A DNA stretch of 40,930 nt. Source: Entamoeba invadens IP1. Taxonomy: Eukaryota; Evosea; Mastigamoebida; Endamoebidae. The stretch spans positions 1 through 40,930 of the forward strand of contig NW_004443732.1 in NCBI RefSeq assembly GCF_000330505.1. Reading direction: 5' to 3'. The notes beneath the pieces are model-generated. The model made no database searches. It had not been told where the DNA came from and saw only the letters and a program-made list of their open reading frames with translations. Of the stretch, positions 40,802 to 40,930 are shown in pieces (the stretch's first letter is position 1; every line of letters starts with the position of its first letter). The position numbers were made by a program, and so were the translations under genes.

Positions 40802-40930
40802 TTACTTTGATCTTGACACCAAACTCTTAAATTCCTTCTCAAAGAATCCAAGTGTCTCAAGTTGTTTCATGTTAATTTCGATTTCCTCTGTTTCAAAATT
40901 GAGTTCCTTATCTTGTCCTCCATTTTCTCT
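40802..40930 (-). CDS. C-terminal end of an unidentified protein, cut by window edge
   Basis: The last 42 codons of a minus-strand frame enter from the right edge (RENGGQDKELNFETEEIEIN, MKQLETLGFFEKEFKSLVSR, SK) and end at TAA (40802-40804). Composition is acidic then basic, as in a cytoplasmic tail or coiled region. Codon use is that of a real gene, and a decayed region follows downstream. The product cannot be named from this piece. Confidence 0.5.
   Translation of the reverse strand, partial: RENGGQDKELNFETEEIEINMKQLETLGFFEKEFKSLVSRSK

Noticed and set aside
1..40930. tRNA arrays, rRNA or CRISPR
   Set aside because: No cloverleaf, rRNA-like or regularly spaced exact-repeat pattern was seen; the short repeats present belong to TIR elements or diverged tandem units.

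Overview
The window is eukaryotic and reads as Entamoeba, most likely E. invadens or another species rich in DNA transposons. It is very AT-rich. Introns are short, with GTTTGT 5' sites and AG 3' ends. There are several BspA-like LRR_5 proteins and F-box-like/LRR proteins of the Entamoeba kind, and predicted surface proteins ending in a hydrophobic tail. There are also Mutator-like (MULE) and pogo/Tigger-like DNA elements. The species call is inference from these traits. A run of exactly 100 Ns (25533-25632) marks a scaffold gap.

Layout. 1-2620: the 3' part of a formate/nitrite transporter gene, then a convergent secreted or GPI-type protein gene. 2621-7911: a 5.3 kb gene-poor stretch with a 1,005 bp TIR element that has perfect 25 bp ends and TA duplications, an older dispersed repeat and a diverged direct repeat. 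7912-9864: an LRR_5 plus cysteine-rich surface protein. 10158-11567: a dead Ras-like GTPase gene abutting one transposon end, then a 692 bp TIR element. 11774-14331: a large intracellular-type LRR_5 gene broken by one base. 15682-18086 (minus): a secreted right-handed beta-helix protein, also broken by one base. 19493-20298: an 806 bp inverted copy of the 3' part of the LRR_5 gene. 20594-25239: a small MITE, then a 3.2 kb MULE with about 265 bp inverted repeats that cuts off the end of another gene. 26438-27237: a divergent Rab-like GTPase with two introns. 27725-28597: an F-box-like/LRR_5 protein. 28756-32129: a 2.5 kb pogo/Tigger element with a dead transposase and a foreign-looking ORF fragment, followed by an unrelated TIR element. 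32456-34516: an F-box-like plus SPRY protein. 34778-34927: a 150 bp pogo-type MITE. 35197-39324: four small genes, three of which become complete only when short introns are inferred. 39325-40930: decayed coding remnants and the 3' end of one more gene.

The intact genes do not form a pathway. The common thread is cell-surface and vesicle or ubiquitin-type families placed among at least seven TIR elements or relics of several types. Several coding regions are broken by single-base changes in short homopolymers. This could be real decay or assembly error, and sequence alone cannot decide between them. The best-supported new readings are three: the MULE transposase break explained by a 7 bp tandem duplication, the exact inverted 806 bp duplication, and the splice models for the Rab-like and small membrane-protein genes.
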